Part shown: in pieces, positions 32,471-46,500 of the stretch | Layout: each line of letters begins with the position of its first letter | How positions within the stretch are numbered: the first letter of the stretch is position 1 | NCBI RefSeq assembly: GCF_008831285.2 | Contig: NC_045144.1 | Coordinates: 19,793,716 to 19,857,715, forward strand | Source of the DNA: Nymphaea colorata | Lineage: Eukaryota > Streptophyta > Magnoliopsida > Nymphaeales > Nymphaeaceae | Direction: 5' to 3' | Length of the DNA stretch: 64,000 nt | Made by a program: the position numbers and the translations under genes | The notes under the pieces: model-generated | The model's input: only the letters and a program-made list of their open reading frames with translations | The model's database searches: none | Told to the model about the DNA's origin: nothing

Positions 32471-35400
32471 GAGAGGTCCTCCGCTGCACATGTAAGAAGG
32501 AGAGGAAGGGAGAGAGAGTGGGGAGGGAGAAAGATTTGAGAAAGAGAAAGGAAGGGAGCTGGCTATCTTGATGATGGGATGGTAATTTACTTATTTTATA
32601 TCATTAAAAACCATCTCAAAGATATATTTGTAAAACCCAGTTGCTTGATTACGGTTTTTAGTGACAAAAGACAAACTTTTGCGACGGTTTTTAGCAATAC
32701 AAATTAAAAAAACATAAGTATTGAGTTATAAAGGGGGCCCGTTGATCTCAGTATATATATATATATATATATTGTGGATCTGCCATATTAGTGGAAACAT
32801 TGATATTAGGGCCATGTTTTCTGTCTGAATACGTGATGATAGTTCCCAATGATGCCCTTTATACCGACATTTTTTGTTAACCCCTTCCGCCAATACCACC
32901 TTCTACCCGCTGTGTTAATACAAGTCGCAAGTTGATCCATGCAAGATGTCGGCTGCTCACTCTTTTCTCCAACAGGAACACGGCTTTTGATAGCATTAGA
33001 TATGACATATGAGATCAAAATTGATCATTTAAGATAATTGGGAATCTCAAGATTAGACATCTTCTCATTTGCTTTTTTTTTTTAGTAAGTTTTCAAATCC
33101 TCTTTTTCCTCCTATAATAGTGAAATCCGGTATTTGTTTAGATTATGAGTCCCAAATAAAAGAGACCACTTATTAGTTTTCATAGTAGCAGCGGAACTAC
33201 ATACAAGCTGGCGTGTCGATAAGAAAGCAATTCACAGACCCATACATTTCCTTTTACTATTAAAAACTTATTTAAACTTAATTTAGTATAATTAATTAAG
33301 AATTGATGTTTTTGCAACAAGCCGATGCATATTGATTTATGTAAGCTGACACCATATAGTGAAAACATTAGTCTATGGCAGTAGCGGGGGCACGTGTGGG
33401 CACTTGCCCTCACAGACCCACACAAATTGTTTATTTATATATTAATGTCATGTTGCTTTCTCGTTTACATATTGGGGCAGTGCCACTTCATGTCTAAACT
33501 TTAAAGTGTTAATTTTGGCTCTTATGGACCCAGTAAAGACCATATGAGCCGCTTGTCAAATTATTAAAGTTGTCTTTTTCTGGTTAAACAATGAGGCCAC
33601 ATGGGGGTCATGTCAACTTAATTACAGCAATTCAGTGGTCAATATTCATATGCGTGGCACAAACTGCACGGACTTTGGTTATATAATTATAGTTATACTT
33701 CGATTCCCTTGAGTCTACAACTTTGGGTCCCAAAAGGACCACATTAGGGGTTACATTTAAGTCGAGAGACTTTGTCGCTTACTTTAAAACTCAAGAACTA
33801 GTACTTCACCTTTCTGATTCATCTTGTGCAGGGGTGTACCAGTGCTACTCGAATCAATGACCAGCCACTTGCTCCAGCTGGTACGACCCCTCAAAAAAAA
33901 AAAAAAGTCACTTGGTAAAAGGGCCGGACGCAGTTCTGTAAAAACCCCGGGAGGGCGGGCACAGAAGGAGGGCCGAAGGCCTCTTATAGGGGCGGTGGCA
34001 ATGAACCGCTCACCCCTAAAAAAAATAAAAAAAGAATGTGGAAGGTTCAAACTTGAGTCAGGTACGGCTTTTATTGAATTTAAATAATCATATAATATGC
34101 ATTCGGATTCGAACTAGAATTCGGGACTTAATTTTTAAAACTGAATTCAAATCCGACTATCATAGAATAAACAGTACTTTTAGTAAGTAATTATCATCAC
34201 AATTTGAATGTGATATATATTGATTGTAACATAGATTTGAAACGTGATTTGCTTCGGTTAATCTTGATTGTTGACAATTAAATTGTCTGAAAGTTGGTAT
34301 ATATTTCCTGTGCATCTAACTTTGCCTCAGCCATGTCCTTCAGCTCTTCCAGAGAAGAAGACTAAAACATAGGAAAACTGCGCCTTCTCTTGTTGTAAAC
34401 CTGTTCTTTCGAAGGGGACACGATAAAAACATTAAGAACAATGAAAACGAAAAAAAATCAGTCACTTTTCCATTTTTTGAAAAACCACAAAATGTTCTTT
34501 TCGTCAGTTTTTTTCTCATTATTTTTACGTTTAAAACTTAAGTTACATTATTATCGTCATCTCAATCATTACAAAACCATCATTTTAACAAGTTATTTTT
34601 ATATTTTCATGTTAGTTTCCATTTGTTTTACATTTTCATAATTTTGAGGATATTTGATTTTCTGAACAATTACTAATTTTTTTTCCAAGATTTTCCCAAT
34701 TTTTTCATCGTTAACAAAAAATACCCAAAAAAAAAATCACCATTTAAAGCCTGTTGACAATCTTTGCAACTAAGATGTCAAGCATTAAATGAAGAAATCT
34801 CCATTAAGCTCATGGAGGTGATCCCCTGTCCGCTCATTTAACACAAGATGAACGAGATCGTCATCCTTATCGATAGATTGAGCCAGAGGGGATGAATCCA
34901 TAGATTGAGCCAGAGGGTGCAGTATAGTTTATTAGCCTAAGTGGTACTCTTTTAAACTGCAAATGGTAATACGTATGATACTTGTATTAAAAGGTACGGT
35001 AAGACCACACTGGTCCTGAAACAGTCCTGAACCCTAAGAGCCGAGGAAGGAGGGGCGCCTGCCTCTGAACCACTAACTATATCTTGGATACACCTTGCCA
35101 AATCAACTTGTAATTTTCATATATAGGAGAATATTATCTCGATCAAGCTTATAATTTATTGAAACGCCGAAAGAAATAATGAATCATGAGGGTCCAAACT
35201 GATTGAAGAAGAAGTTACTGTTGCCATAGTGGTTGTGATATGGTCCGATTCGACCCATTGGTCTACATCCAAAAAGCCTCATTCCTCCAGGACATGAAGC
35301 CCAATTCTAGGACGTATGAGTGGGTAGGTTCATTGGGGCCATAGGTTCATTGATCATTCCCAACGTAGGAAGAATGGAGCAGGCTGGTCTAATTAAGGAG

Positions 35401-37262
35401 AAGATCAAGAAGAGGATTTGGATTTTGGATTTAACATGAAGTTCCAGATTTATTGGTTCTTTGTTTTTCCTTTATTCCTTGTTTATTTGGATTTGGATTT
35501 CAAGAGATAATTTGGTTATTGAATCATGTTTAATGATCCACATTAGCATAGGCTTTGATTAATTTTGTCTATTTACATTCATGTTCTAGCTTGGGGTTTT
35601 CCACCAATTTTATGGGTTAATCGATGAAGTTTCTTAGTTTTATAACGTTTTTTCCTCGACTCATAGACGAAAACATCAAACCATAAGATTTTCAGGAGTC
35701 AAAACTGCAGTTATAAAGCTCTCCTATTTATTGTTCTATACTTATTGAGAGGATCTTTTAGGGATGTAAACAGATTAGATTTAAATTGGATATATTTGCA
35801 ACCGTATCTGTTTTTGTGAATATTCACATTTTGACTTCAGATTCAAATACCAAAAGAAAAAAAAAAAAAAAGGCATGCCCAACTCCGAATCCAAATCCGA
35901 AATCTTATTTCACCGTCCAAATCCACTTTTTAAATTTACATCTGCATTTGAATCCGAATTTTAAACCAAAACCGGCAGACTTTGGAAATGTAAAAGGGCA
36001 TTATATATAATATATTTATAAAGCTAAATTCAATCAGAGTCCAAATCTGATCACATATTTGTCCATATCGAATCTGATTGGATTTCATTTTTTACATCTG
36101 AATCTTGTCCGATTTTGTTAATCGGATATTAAAATTTCTTCCATATGAATTTTCTTTTAAACTTTCAGGTAGGATATCAAGCCGGAATCCAATACATTAA
36201 CATCCCTAATCTCTACATCATATAATATAATTCCTCTCAACTTTATTGGAAACCAACCTAGCTTGTTCCACCAAATTAATCATATGGGTAGAGGTACAAG
36301 AGATAGCAACCGCCCAACCTCTCTCACTAGCTTGCACACTCAGCCTGTCTTCAAAATCAGCCATAACTTTAAATTCTCAACCAATTTTCTTGTCCCTTAC
36401 ATCCACAATAGGACCCGACTTCTTGTGGCCCTCATCTTGCTACAATTAAGATGGTTGCTCTACTCACCTCCATTATTAATCTCATCTTTAGTGGGAAAAA
36501 TGTCACCATTTCATTCTTACAAAGACAACACCATGAGAAAACTCGAGGGACAAGTAATAAAGTTGAGACTTGATGTAGTAATCAACTTCACACCCTTCAC
36601 ATTCTCATTTTGCAATATAATTAATCAGCTAACCACTTATGATGGCCAGATATAACTCTATTCATCCTTGACACAATGAAAAAAAAAAGGCCAAAAACTT
36701 AATTTTAATGAATTTTTCGAAAACGCTCGGCTGTTTCATTTTATTTTTTTATAACAACGATAATCATTGTTTATATATGTATCAAGCCTAGCAAGGACAA
36801 CACCATGATAAAAAATAAATAAAGGTTTGAAACTTGATCTAGGTTTTCAACTTGATATGTACCCATTCGATAAGCGGGAGGAAATCCCACCATCGGAGTG
36901 AAAGCCGAAGCCTCCCCTCATCCCCCCAGGGTTTAGAGACACCCTTTACACATTTTCCTCATACAATATCATTAACCTGCTATCAAACTGTATATGGTGA
37001 CAAAATAAATCTGACATTATTGTTCTGCCTGATTATCAGAATCCATTTCATAGGTAATCACAACGTTTTATGTTTCTTCAGGAAAGGATTTCCCGAAAAT
37101 GATTCAGTAATATTTCCTTCATTCTAGGCACTCCAATTTTGTGGAGAGAAAAGTGCACAAAATGTGGCTTTAATTGTTTACATCCTTTCAATTTCTTCCT
37201 CTTTAGAAAATTTGCATGTTGCTATTAAATTTCTTTTAAGAGGTTTCACGTATGTATCAAAC
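32471..37262. other. Gene-poor stretch
   Basis: AT-rich sequence with a (TA)n tract near 32751-32770, a decayed hAT-like element near 33370, and degenerate CCGAATCCAAATCCG-type repeats at 35800-36150. Frames up to 130 aa exist (for example 36263-36655), but their composition and lack of any motif argue against genes. Confidence 0.45.
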
Positions 37263-37593
37263 AGTTGATAGGCCAACCTATAATACATGCACCTTCCCCA
37301 GCAACTATATCTCAATCATTTTCAACAACCAATTACTCAAGGGACCCCATTTGGTCTAGGTGAAGTGTTGTCGCCCTCCAAACTCAAAGCAGATTCGTTC
37401 ACTTCTTGATCTTTTTAGATGAAGAAGTGAAAGCATCTGTTTGGAGTTTGGAAGAAGAAGTGAAAGAATATGCTTTGAGTTTGGAGGGTGACAGCATTTC
37501 ACCTAGACCAAATGGGGTTCCTTGAGTTGGTTGTCCAAAGTTATTGAGATATCGTTGTTGGGGAAGGTGCACCATAAGTTGGCCCTATCAACT
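37263..37593. repeat. Foldback element with about 125-bp arms
   Basis: The left arm (37263-37391) and the right arm (37471-37593) are reverse complements over nearly their whole length with scattered mismatches, for example CCCCATTTGGTCTAGGTGAA against TTCACCTAGACCAAATGGGG. The loop is about 80 bp. A transcript would fold into a long imperfect hairpin. Confidence 0.9.
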
Positions 37594-37799
37594 CTTTTAT
37601 ATAGAGAGAGTTCTATATTGCTGCGTGTGATGAATGTTACGGGGTGCAGCATAAAAAACTAAAAATCTATGCAAAATAACTGTCACTTGAACATTGGATC
37701 ACGGTGTCTTTAGCAATCATTCAAGGTGCTTTCTTGACGGATATTATATTATACTATATTATATTATATTATATTATATATATATATATATATATATAA

Positions 37800-38011
37800 A
37801 CTCTGGTCAAATTGAGTCACTCAGCCATCCAACTAAGACTGTCCATCTAAAACAAATGGATGATTGAGAGAAATAAAGAGAAAAAGGTGTAAAGTAATAT
37901 TACATGGCGAAAATGCTCATCACATTTTTCTGCTTATTTTTCCTTAATCGTTCATTATGTTAGATCAGACGGTGTGGATTAAATAGTTGAGTGACTCTAA
38001 AAAACTAGAGT
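37800..38011. mobile_element. MITE-like element with imperfect terminal repeats
   Basis: Left end ACTCTGGTCAAATTGAGTCA and a right end that reads ACTCTAGTTTTTTAGAGTCA on the opposite strand form an imperfect terminal inverted repeat ending in CACTCA. TA microsatellites flank it on the left (37770-37799) and at about 38037-38070. Confidence 0.5.
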
Positions 38012-38024
38012 CACCATTTAATTT

Positions 38025-38073
<49 letters not shown>

Positions 38074-40230
38074 ATGGTAAATACCATACTAAGAAGGTAA
38101 GAGATTAAAATCTGGCCTCTTAATTTGATTTTAAAAATATTATAATCAAAATGTGAAAATCCTGCCATGCTCGTAAACAATAATTTTAAGTTATTTTTGT
38201 TAAAGGATTTGATTTTTCTACTATCACAATTTGGATGTGATAAGAGCTGTTCATTTTTTATTATTAAAAAATATGATTAAAATAAAAAATAACTAACTTA
38301 ATACATGTTCCTCACTTTAATAATGATATATATATATATATATATACATTTATATACAAAACAAAGGTTCAATGCGATTGTCCATTGAGACTCAAGAGGA
38401 AGGAAGAGGCAAAGAAGGACATCAGTGCCCTCGTTCTAATAGGATGTTGCACTCGAATGATCACCAACATCAAAATCAACATTTATCTTGCCATTAAAAC
38501 TTTTTAGTAATTTAATAGTTTGATTATTTACAAGTTTAATTTGAATCAAATAAACACGAGTTGACCCACATATTTGGAAAATAAAATAAAAAATGGTCAT
38601 ACATCTAAAACAGTAATCCAAAATTTGGTTAGATCCATTGAACACTTTAAAAAATGTTCCATGAATTATTGCCCTGTTTTTTAAGGCATATTCATGTGAC
38701 ATAAGATTTGAAGTATTAAGGTCTCTTGACCATAACTTCAAGGTTTTTGGAAGGCTCTTACATCCTTTGATAACCACTTAAGATATGAAGATACAAATTC
38801 TCCTTGAAGTAAAACTTAATGTCTCTAATTAGTATGCCACATAAAGGAACCTTGCAACAAGACCTAGACTAGTAAGATGGCAGCTAAGGACTCAACTCCC
38901 TTTGCCATTTTATGCAGTAACAACCAACTGCATTAATTAAAAAGGCAGACAACACTGGACCCTCTCTTCAAGCTCATCAGTTTAAGAAATGGAATGGAAA
39001 ATGGATCAGCACATGCCAATGTGCCTGGATTTTCTTTTGAAAGGCCAGACGAGTAATCTCCCATTATTGTTTTCTATTTCAAATAGAAAACTGTTAATAT
39101 TCTTGTACATACCTTGTCTCCACAGAATAGAACTAGAATCTGGTGCGGCCAAGGGCGTAGGAGGGTCTTCCTAAATTCCCTGCCTTCCTGGTTCTTTGCT
39201 TGTTAATCTCTAAATTGATGTTAAAATATTGCTGCTGTTTTCTTTTATATCTTATCAAAGTGCAGCGGAAGAAAGTTATCCTCCATTTTCCAAAAGACAC
39301 CACTTTCTGATTACCTCTCCTCGCCATGAGGGCAGATGTTGTGAACCACAAAAAGAAAGCATCAGTGACCGATGATGACCTTTACAGGAAGTATATATGT
39401 CTCATGATTCGTCCATAAGACATGGCTTGTCTAAATTACTGAAATCATGGAGATATCATCCTGGCGAAAAGCAGCCTACCGCCTGGCTGAAGGCCTAAGC
39501 CCCAGTTAACTTCTAGTCTTGTTTTTGGTGTTTCAAGGTACCTCTCCAACCATCCTTCAATCATTGACCCTCCTTTTTCAACACATAGAGTTGATGCTCT
39601 GAGGATTCAAAATGGAGTTGATGCTCTGAGGATTCAAAATGGAGACGGATAGCCTATCAGTCTCTTTTTTGTCGGTCATGTCAATCCCCTCAGGACTCGT
39701 GAAGATATCTTCATAATCATCATAGTCTGATGAATTAAACCATGTATGTCGGCATTCAAGCAAAATCAGTATTGATCTATTGATAGGCAAACCAAAACCA
39801 TTGGAATTTCAGGTTGCCATGCCTTATTATACCACATACAATAAGTTAGAGCTTAACCACCTTGACAATATATGATCTGATTAGGTGGCTTGTTTAGATG
39901 ATCAGCTTTTTCCATACATGAACCATCATGTACCTCCTTGGCATTTACTCTACTTGAAAAGGCAATTCAATTTTCAAGAAACTGAAAGAAGACCCCTGTT
40001 GTGTAACAAGCATTTCACCTTACATCTACAAATCTGACTAGCGACATCCTCCTCAAACTTACCACTGGCATGTCAAAACCAATGAAGGATACTGTGTCCT
40101 AAGCGGTTGGCATAATACAGAATTACAGTGATGGTTTATAAGCCCATGTGCCATGCTATTAGTTGTTCTGATTCTTAGTGTTTTTACTGGCTTTAGTTTT
40201 CCGGCTGAATTAGTTTTCGGGTCGAGTTAT
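38012..40230. other. Gene-poor stretch
   Basis: (TA)n tracts near 38040 and 38330, and a 27-bp tandem duplication at 39588-39641 (GAGTTGATGCTCTGAGGATT unit). The 70-aa minus frame at 39578-39790 gets its C-terminus from that repeat. No recognisable gene. Confidence 0.45.
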
Positions 40231-40548
40231 TACATGGGGTCAAGGAGGTACAGTTGCAGGGATTACTGCTGCCCTCAAGAGGGTCCAGGTCTGAGATTCA
40301 TTCTGACCTTTTATATTTCTTCATTCTCAGAAAGTTTCAACTGTACACGCATATGCCTCATGCTCAGAAGAACTCAGAATGTATATTACTACATGGGGTC
40401 AAGGAGGTACAGTTGCAGGGATTGCTGCTGCCCTCAAGAGGGTCCAGGTCTGAGATTCACTCTGACCTTTTATATTTCTTCATTCTCAGAAAGTTTCAAC
40501 TGTACACACATATGCCTCATGCTCAGAAGAACTCAGAATGTATTATTT
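40231..40548. repeat. 159-bp tandem duplication
   Basis: Copies at 40231-40389 and 40390-40548 differ at only a few positions and start TACATGGGGTCAAGGAGG. A diverged single copy of the first half lies at about 45950-46010. Open frames through the repeat are kept only because 159 is a multiple of three. Confidence 0.95.
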
Positions 40549-43500
40549 TTTTATGAATTTGTCTAGATATAAGGATAAGATTTCGCTAAAATGGAGAGAA
40601 TCAATAACTATTTCCAATACTTCACGAGCTTGATAGATGGATATGACTTTATCTCTGCTATTAAAATTATTTTGGTATGGATTGTCGATAAATTTCCTAC
40701 TCTTAAAAGGTTATGTCAAAGACTATTTGCTTTGGATCTTTGTATAGTTTATTGGTCGACGAACCTGGTTATGTGCAAAAAAGAAACTTTTTAAAGAGTT
40801 AAAAAAGGATTGTGAAAAAAAAAAGTATAAAATGTCCGCTTCAAAAATACCAGATCTTCCTTTTGGTGCATACTTGTTCGCAACTCAATCTGATTGATCG
40901 ATACCTGAATCCTCTGCTTGTTGTCAGTGCAGAGCAGTTGTAAATAGTTGAGGTCAACATCTTTCTAGTTCTCAACTTCAAAATTCATGTAGCAGTGGCG
41001 GAAACGAGACAAGAATAGACCATCCTAGTTCTGCAAGAAAGGCAATTTTTTCTTCAATTAGCAAGTTAATCTTAACTCCATATACTATTTAACGTCAGTC
41101 AATTACTGAGTTTTCTTTCAGGAATGAGAGTCAAAACTCAAGGTGACGAGATGAAGGATGTGTCGAAGGCAGGCAATTCTCTGGCTAGGTTCACAGATTG
41201 ATGAAAATGGTTGTTCTTGGAGGTTAACATGGAGGAAATTTGACCATGCAATTAATAGGCTTAATTGCTGCAATATATAGTTGAGACAAAAGGAAATGTC
41301 GTATCATATTCATTGATGATGGGGACAAAACATTTTTTTTTAACAAGCTTTATGTGAATCCGTGGCTCACATTAAACCTAAACTAATTTCTGAAAAGTTT
41401 TTAACTGACTAGGCTTCAAATGCAGAATGCCCACCAATGAAGAGCTTCATCCAAGAGGGGAACTCAGGATCATGATGACGACATTTCACATACCATAGTT
41501 CCCTATGATAATGTATTTCACGGTTTAGAGCGAAATCTCTAACCAGGAAGGTAGCTTTTCAGAAGCTGAATTTATGAGCTCCAGGGGCGGATGTAAGTGT
41601 CAGCTACGTGTGGGCAATTGCCCACACGGATCCCCAAAAAAATCTTTTTATATTGACATCTCTGAGTAATTTTTCTCATTTATATATTGCTGCCCCTTAA
41701 AAATTTTAAATTTATATTGAGAGGGGAACAAAATTTTGCAGTCTCCGCCCCTGATAAGCCCAACATTGGAACCTCGAGGACAGGTTATGGGATTCAGAAT
41801 GATACACATAGCATGGTTCGAATCAGTAATTTTGGTTTGATAGTGAAATCTTCAAGTCCAATATATTGATGGGGATCACCTACTTTTTAGGGCGACTTTT
41901 TGGAGAAAATCGAGACTTTTTTCACCACCTTTTTCATTCGTAGAGCCATATTTAAGGAGGTGTACAAGCATAGACATTCTTCACTCAAAGTGAAGAACAT
42001 ATATATCCATCAAATACGCTGATCATACACTGGTTTGGTAAAATATTCTTATCCCGTCCTGTTTCGTCTACCGTAAATTACGTGGCCTATCATTCTTAGT
42101 AACACATACGACCGGCCTGCTTTCGCAGTCAGCATTTAAGTTCATTTAAGACTCCATTCTCATCCACCGTCCGATAGAAGAAGACGACTACTAGGAAAAG
42201 TGAAATGCACCCTTTCTTCAAAGTTGCATATCGTTCAACCACTTGGCCGATGGACTGTCATTTCACGATTCATTTAAAGCGCCACCATCTTCATTCACGA
42301 AGGACTTCTTCAAGTGTCACCCCTCCCTCTCTCACGCTACATGGGAAGCTTTCTACTTTTCTATTCATTTTATCTCGATTGGACAAGTTGGACAAGTGGC
42401 AACTTCTTAATAGAACCCCAATGTAGATGTCAAAAATAATGCACTGATTGGAAACCAGCACTCAAGCTCCAGGTTGGTTAGTGTCTTGGGTAGGACCTTG
42501 GCCATGAGCAGATTTTAGAGTCCATGAAAGCCACCCACGGCCTGGATGTGGTTGCTTTTTCCAATGTTCATCATTTGTTTGGCACTCCCATTCACTTGCT
42601 GTTTTGATGGGGTTACTCTTTCTTATCTTAGCCATTTGATTCAGTATTATCATTATTGGGTGAGTAAAAGAGCAAAAACTGTCATTCAATCATTCATCTC
42701 CATTGGGTATAAAGCATGCCGCTTCCAACATGCTCCAACCTGTACATTGGTGGCCTCTCTTTTGCAGTACAAAGAATTGAAGTAATGAGAATTCAAAACA
42801 TGAACTAAGTGCCTACTAGCCCTTATCCCGACCATTTGTGCCAACCTCATTAGGAACAATTCAATACTTTCATTCGCCTAATCTTTGAGGCCTACATGTC
42901 TGAATAAAATTTTTCTTGAAACCAATAAGTTTCCACAGGAACCAGGTTCCCCTGTTCCAACAGCCATCTTCCATTTTGTCCGCAAATCTATAGGTGGTGC
43001 AGAAAGATATTAGCACCAAAAAACTTTTGTGACAGTTTCATCAAATCCTCGTAGGTTAAGGAGCTTGGTCTTAATATAGAAATTGAGATCATGTCAGTAT
43101 GTGTTTACATCACCCAAAAACTTGGGTCACACATTTTATATTTTGAGAGTTGTCATTTTACCAATGAGAGTACATGTAGCATGAGGAACTAGCTAGATAA
43201 AGCGCTATAGTGGCAGGTGAAACTGGTGATGACCAGTTCTCCGTTGGACACATAGGCTGCAGAAGCTCGCTTTGGCATGGGCATGACTGTGTTTGTAGAT
43301 ATACACTTCTACTCTAATTCAACTACATATACTTCTCTTGTACATGCATATGTAAGCTTGTTTCTGGGACTACATAAGTTTTTGTTTTTTATGCCCTTGT
43401 TAATGTCATCTGACTTTCTACTTCAGAAATCAGTGGGTGAAAGGAGGGAACAAGTAGGCCCTCTAAGGGCCACATTTACAGATTCGATGGACAGTTGCGC

Positions 43501-46500
43501 TAAGTTTTTTTGTCAAATTTATTGCTTCCTTCAAGGACAGCTTGCTTTCAGTGAAATTCTACGGTGGTTCACTAAAAAACTCAATGTCTTGATACTGCAA
43601 TTCTCTTCATAGGAGTTGGAAGCCCGTTCACTAAGGATCTGCAGACAACAGAGAACTACAGACTGTCAGAAGATGGGCAGAAACATTTAAGGTTAGGTGC
43701 TTTTTACTGATTGTGCAAACGTCAACCAATTAGTTTCGTGAGTAGAGTGATAAATTCTCTGCAGATATTGTCAAAATAAATTCTCTGCAGCTATTGTCAA
43801 AAAACATCTGCTTGTATCTACTGCATTGATGATACGGCCGACAAGTATCTCCACCAGAATTTCGTCTTGGCCAGACAACATGAGGGGAAAAACAAAGCCT
43901 AAAACTTTCCAAAAAGTTTTGCTAAACAAATCGAGTACAAGTTGCAGCAACTTGAACAAGAGAATTGGCTCAACAAGTGCATTTCACAAGGGGAACCTGG
44001 TTGTTGCTATCCACGATAGGTGTCACAGCTATGCTTTGGTCCACACCATGGAAAAAAGCTAGTATTAAGAAGGAAAGGTTCTAATGAAACTATTTCAACT
44101 AATGGTGGGTGACCTCTGTCTCTGTCTCTCTCTCGTTGACCAATTGCCCAAGTAGCTGATCATGCTTAAATTTGATGTGCAGTGGCACTTAGTCCTTGAC
44201 ATAAACAACTTGATTGAACTCGATCTTTTTCAAGGGTTTTGTTCCCAATAATCAACAAGGAATCTATCTGTTTAAAATCGATTATTAAGTAGTACTTCAT
44301 TGAATACCACGGCAAATTATCAGATTCTTTAGCAGAAAAACAAAGTGTACCCCTCTTCAGTCTGCTTCTGATAGGCAAGTTCGACCGCCTTTGGAGATGC
44401 ATTAATTAAACGGCATTAAAAAGGCGGCCCCTACGTACATGCTGGTTCGTGCATCTTTCCTTTGCATAAAAATCTCGTGGAATTTCAGAAAACATTCTGA
44501 AATCATGAAAATGTTAACTTTGGACATCCCCCTGTGAGGTGGGACGTTCTTACTTCTTGTTCCTTTATCTTGTAATCAAGTCCTAACCTGAATAATTACA
44601 TCTACTTCAAATTTACATTGTTATTGTATTATAAATTCTAAACTAACAACTTACGACTTTGTTGAATGACCAAATTTTGCATTTCTGTTTAGTCAGTAGT
44701 AAATGCTATAGCACCCATAAAAGCCTGAAAATCCACACTAATTTCAATGCAGATGAAGCAGTTGAGAGGAAAAACTAGATATTGTTTCGTTTTCAGTTCA
44801 AGTGCTGTTAAAGACTAGTGCGGGCTCAAAAAAGAACTCTAGGAAATGCAATAAAATATGTGAGAAGCCGTGTATGGCTATAAAGTTCATGATATAATTC
44901 AGGAAGTGAATGCATCCCCACCAAGAGCAAATTGCTTAGCTGCACTTATCAATTACTCAACTAACCTGATAGGGATGGTTTATTTTATTAGATTTCATGA
45001 ATGTATATAAGAAAATTCTTTATCACGTAACCTAACCCAGCAACTCAAAGTGATCGCATAGTGGGGATTCGGCCATAATGCATGCTCATCACAATCTGCC
45101 GACTAGTTAGCAGCAGCTAGTACCGCAAGCAATTAATTCTAGGCAAGTATTGTAAAAAAAATAAAATTAACGTAGAAAATTCATGTGTTCAATCCCTGAT
45201 ACAACATGTTTCAGTTAACGTTCATCATGAACATTACAGAGAACACTACTCCTGTTCAAGGATAGGAAATATGAAACTATAAGCATCAATATTATGAGTC
45301 ATCAAATTGGTTTGGTTAAACAAACTAGTAATCCTCATGGCTTAATAAACTTTTAAAACGAAAGAGTAATCTATTTTTGCTTTCTAAAGTTGAACAAATG
45401 GCAACTTGTAAGTCATCAGATATGCATAGTTAGAGCCGCTGATGGTCGTATTCATGGCTCTGAACTTTCATAGTGTATGTATTCCAAGATCCCTGTATAT
45501 TATGTATTAAACTAGATATTATGGAAAATTAGAGATCAAAATGGGGCCATATGGTACCCAACTTCTACCAAGATAAGCATTTCAAAAAATTTGTCCCAAT
45601 TAAGTGCTTCTTTTTCCTTTCACATTGCACTTGTGCACAGACCCGAAGGGCGAAGACCAGATATGAATGTGAACAAAGGCCAGACATGAATGTGAAGAAA
45701 GATATGCATTGACATATAAATTCTTTATTCTTGCACTCTTGGGTGAGAACCCCACAATTATTTCAGGATTTGACCTAATAATAAATGTCAATGAAAGCTA
45801 AACCGAACAGTACTCTTCAACCTATACTTCCATACAAAAAGTTTTTGTCCTGCCTACTTATGTGTAGATCGCATACCAATCTGTCTTAACTAACTTAGTT
45901 TCAGTTTAATCAATCAAAATCATTATCAATGTGCCAACTTACAGATGCAGGAGGAGGTACAGAAGAGGATTAACTGCTGCTTCCAAGAGGGTTCCAGGCT
46001 GGGTTTCCATCAAAACTTATCAAGTCTTATGCATGATGAATGCCACATGAGGTGTTGGCTAATATCTACATGGTCCCCTTCACAAATTGAATTTTGGACT
46101 ATTCAACTGGGCCCGGATTCTTGATTAGCTACCAGTTTCTATATGAATTTGACAACTTCACAGGTTAAAAACCAAACATCTTCTGACTTAGCGGTGAATC
46201 TGCACTTGGTATTAGGAATCATGATCGTTGGTGTCTGATAAAGTATTATGAAGTTTTCTTACCTACCGACTTTCCTATCATGGACTCTTGATCTCTATCA
46301 TGGACCAGCTTTCCTATCTTAACTTCCTAGCAGAGCAGCTGAAACGGAAGCAGTAATTTCATATGAATAGTCCGTTATATAATATTTGGAGAAAATTGGT
46401 GGCCATATGTGCACAATTACCTTTATTATTTTGTGTCTTAGTGAGTTGGAACCTACTGATCAGTCACACAATGGTATTAAGCGTGCTCCTTAAGAAGGTA

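Noticed and set aside
36263-36655. 130-aa open frame
   Set aside because: No domain, odd composition, no promoter or intron pattern, and it sits in repeat-rich DNA.
39578-39790. 70-aa minus frame with repeated C-terminus
   Set aside because: The C-terminal repeat reflects a 27-bp tandem duplication and the rest has no recognised motif.
40153-40566. 137-aa Cys-containing frame
   Set aside because: It is open because a 159-bp unit is tandemly duplicated; no signal peptide or homologue supports a gene.
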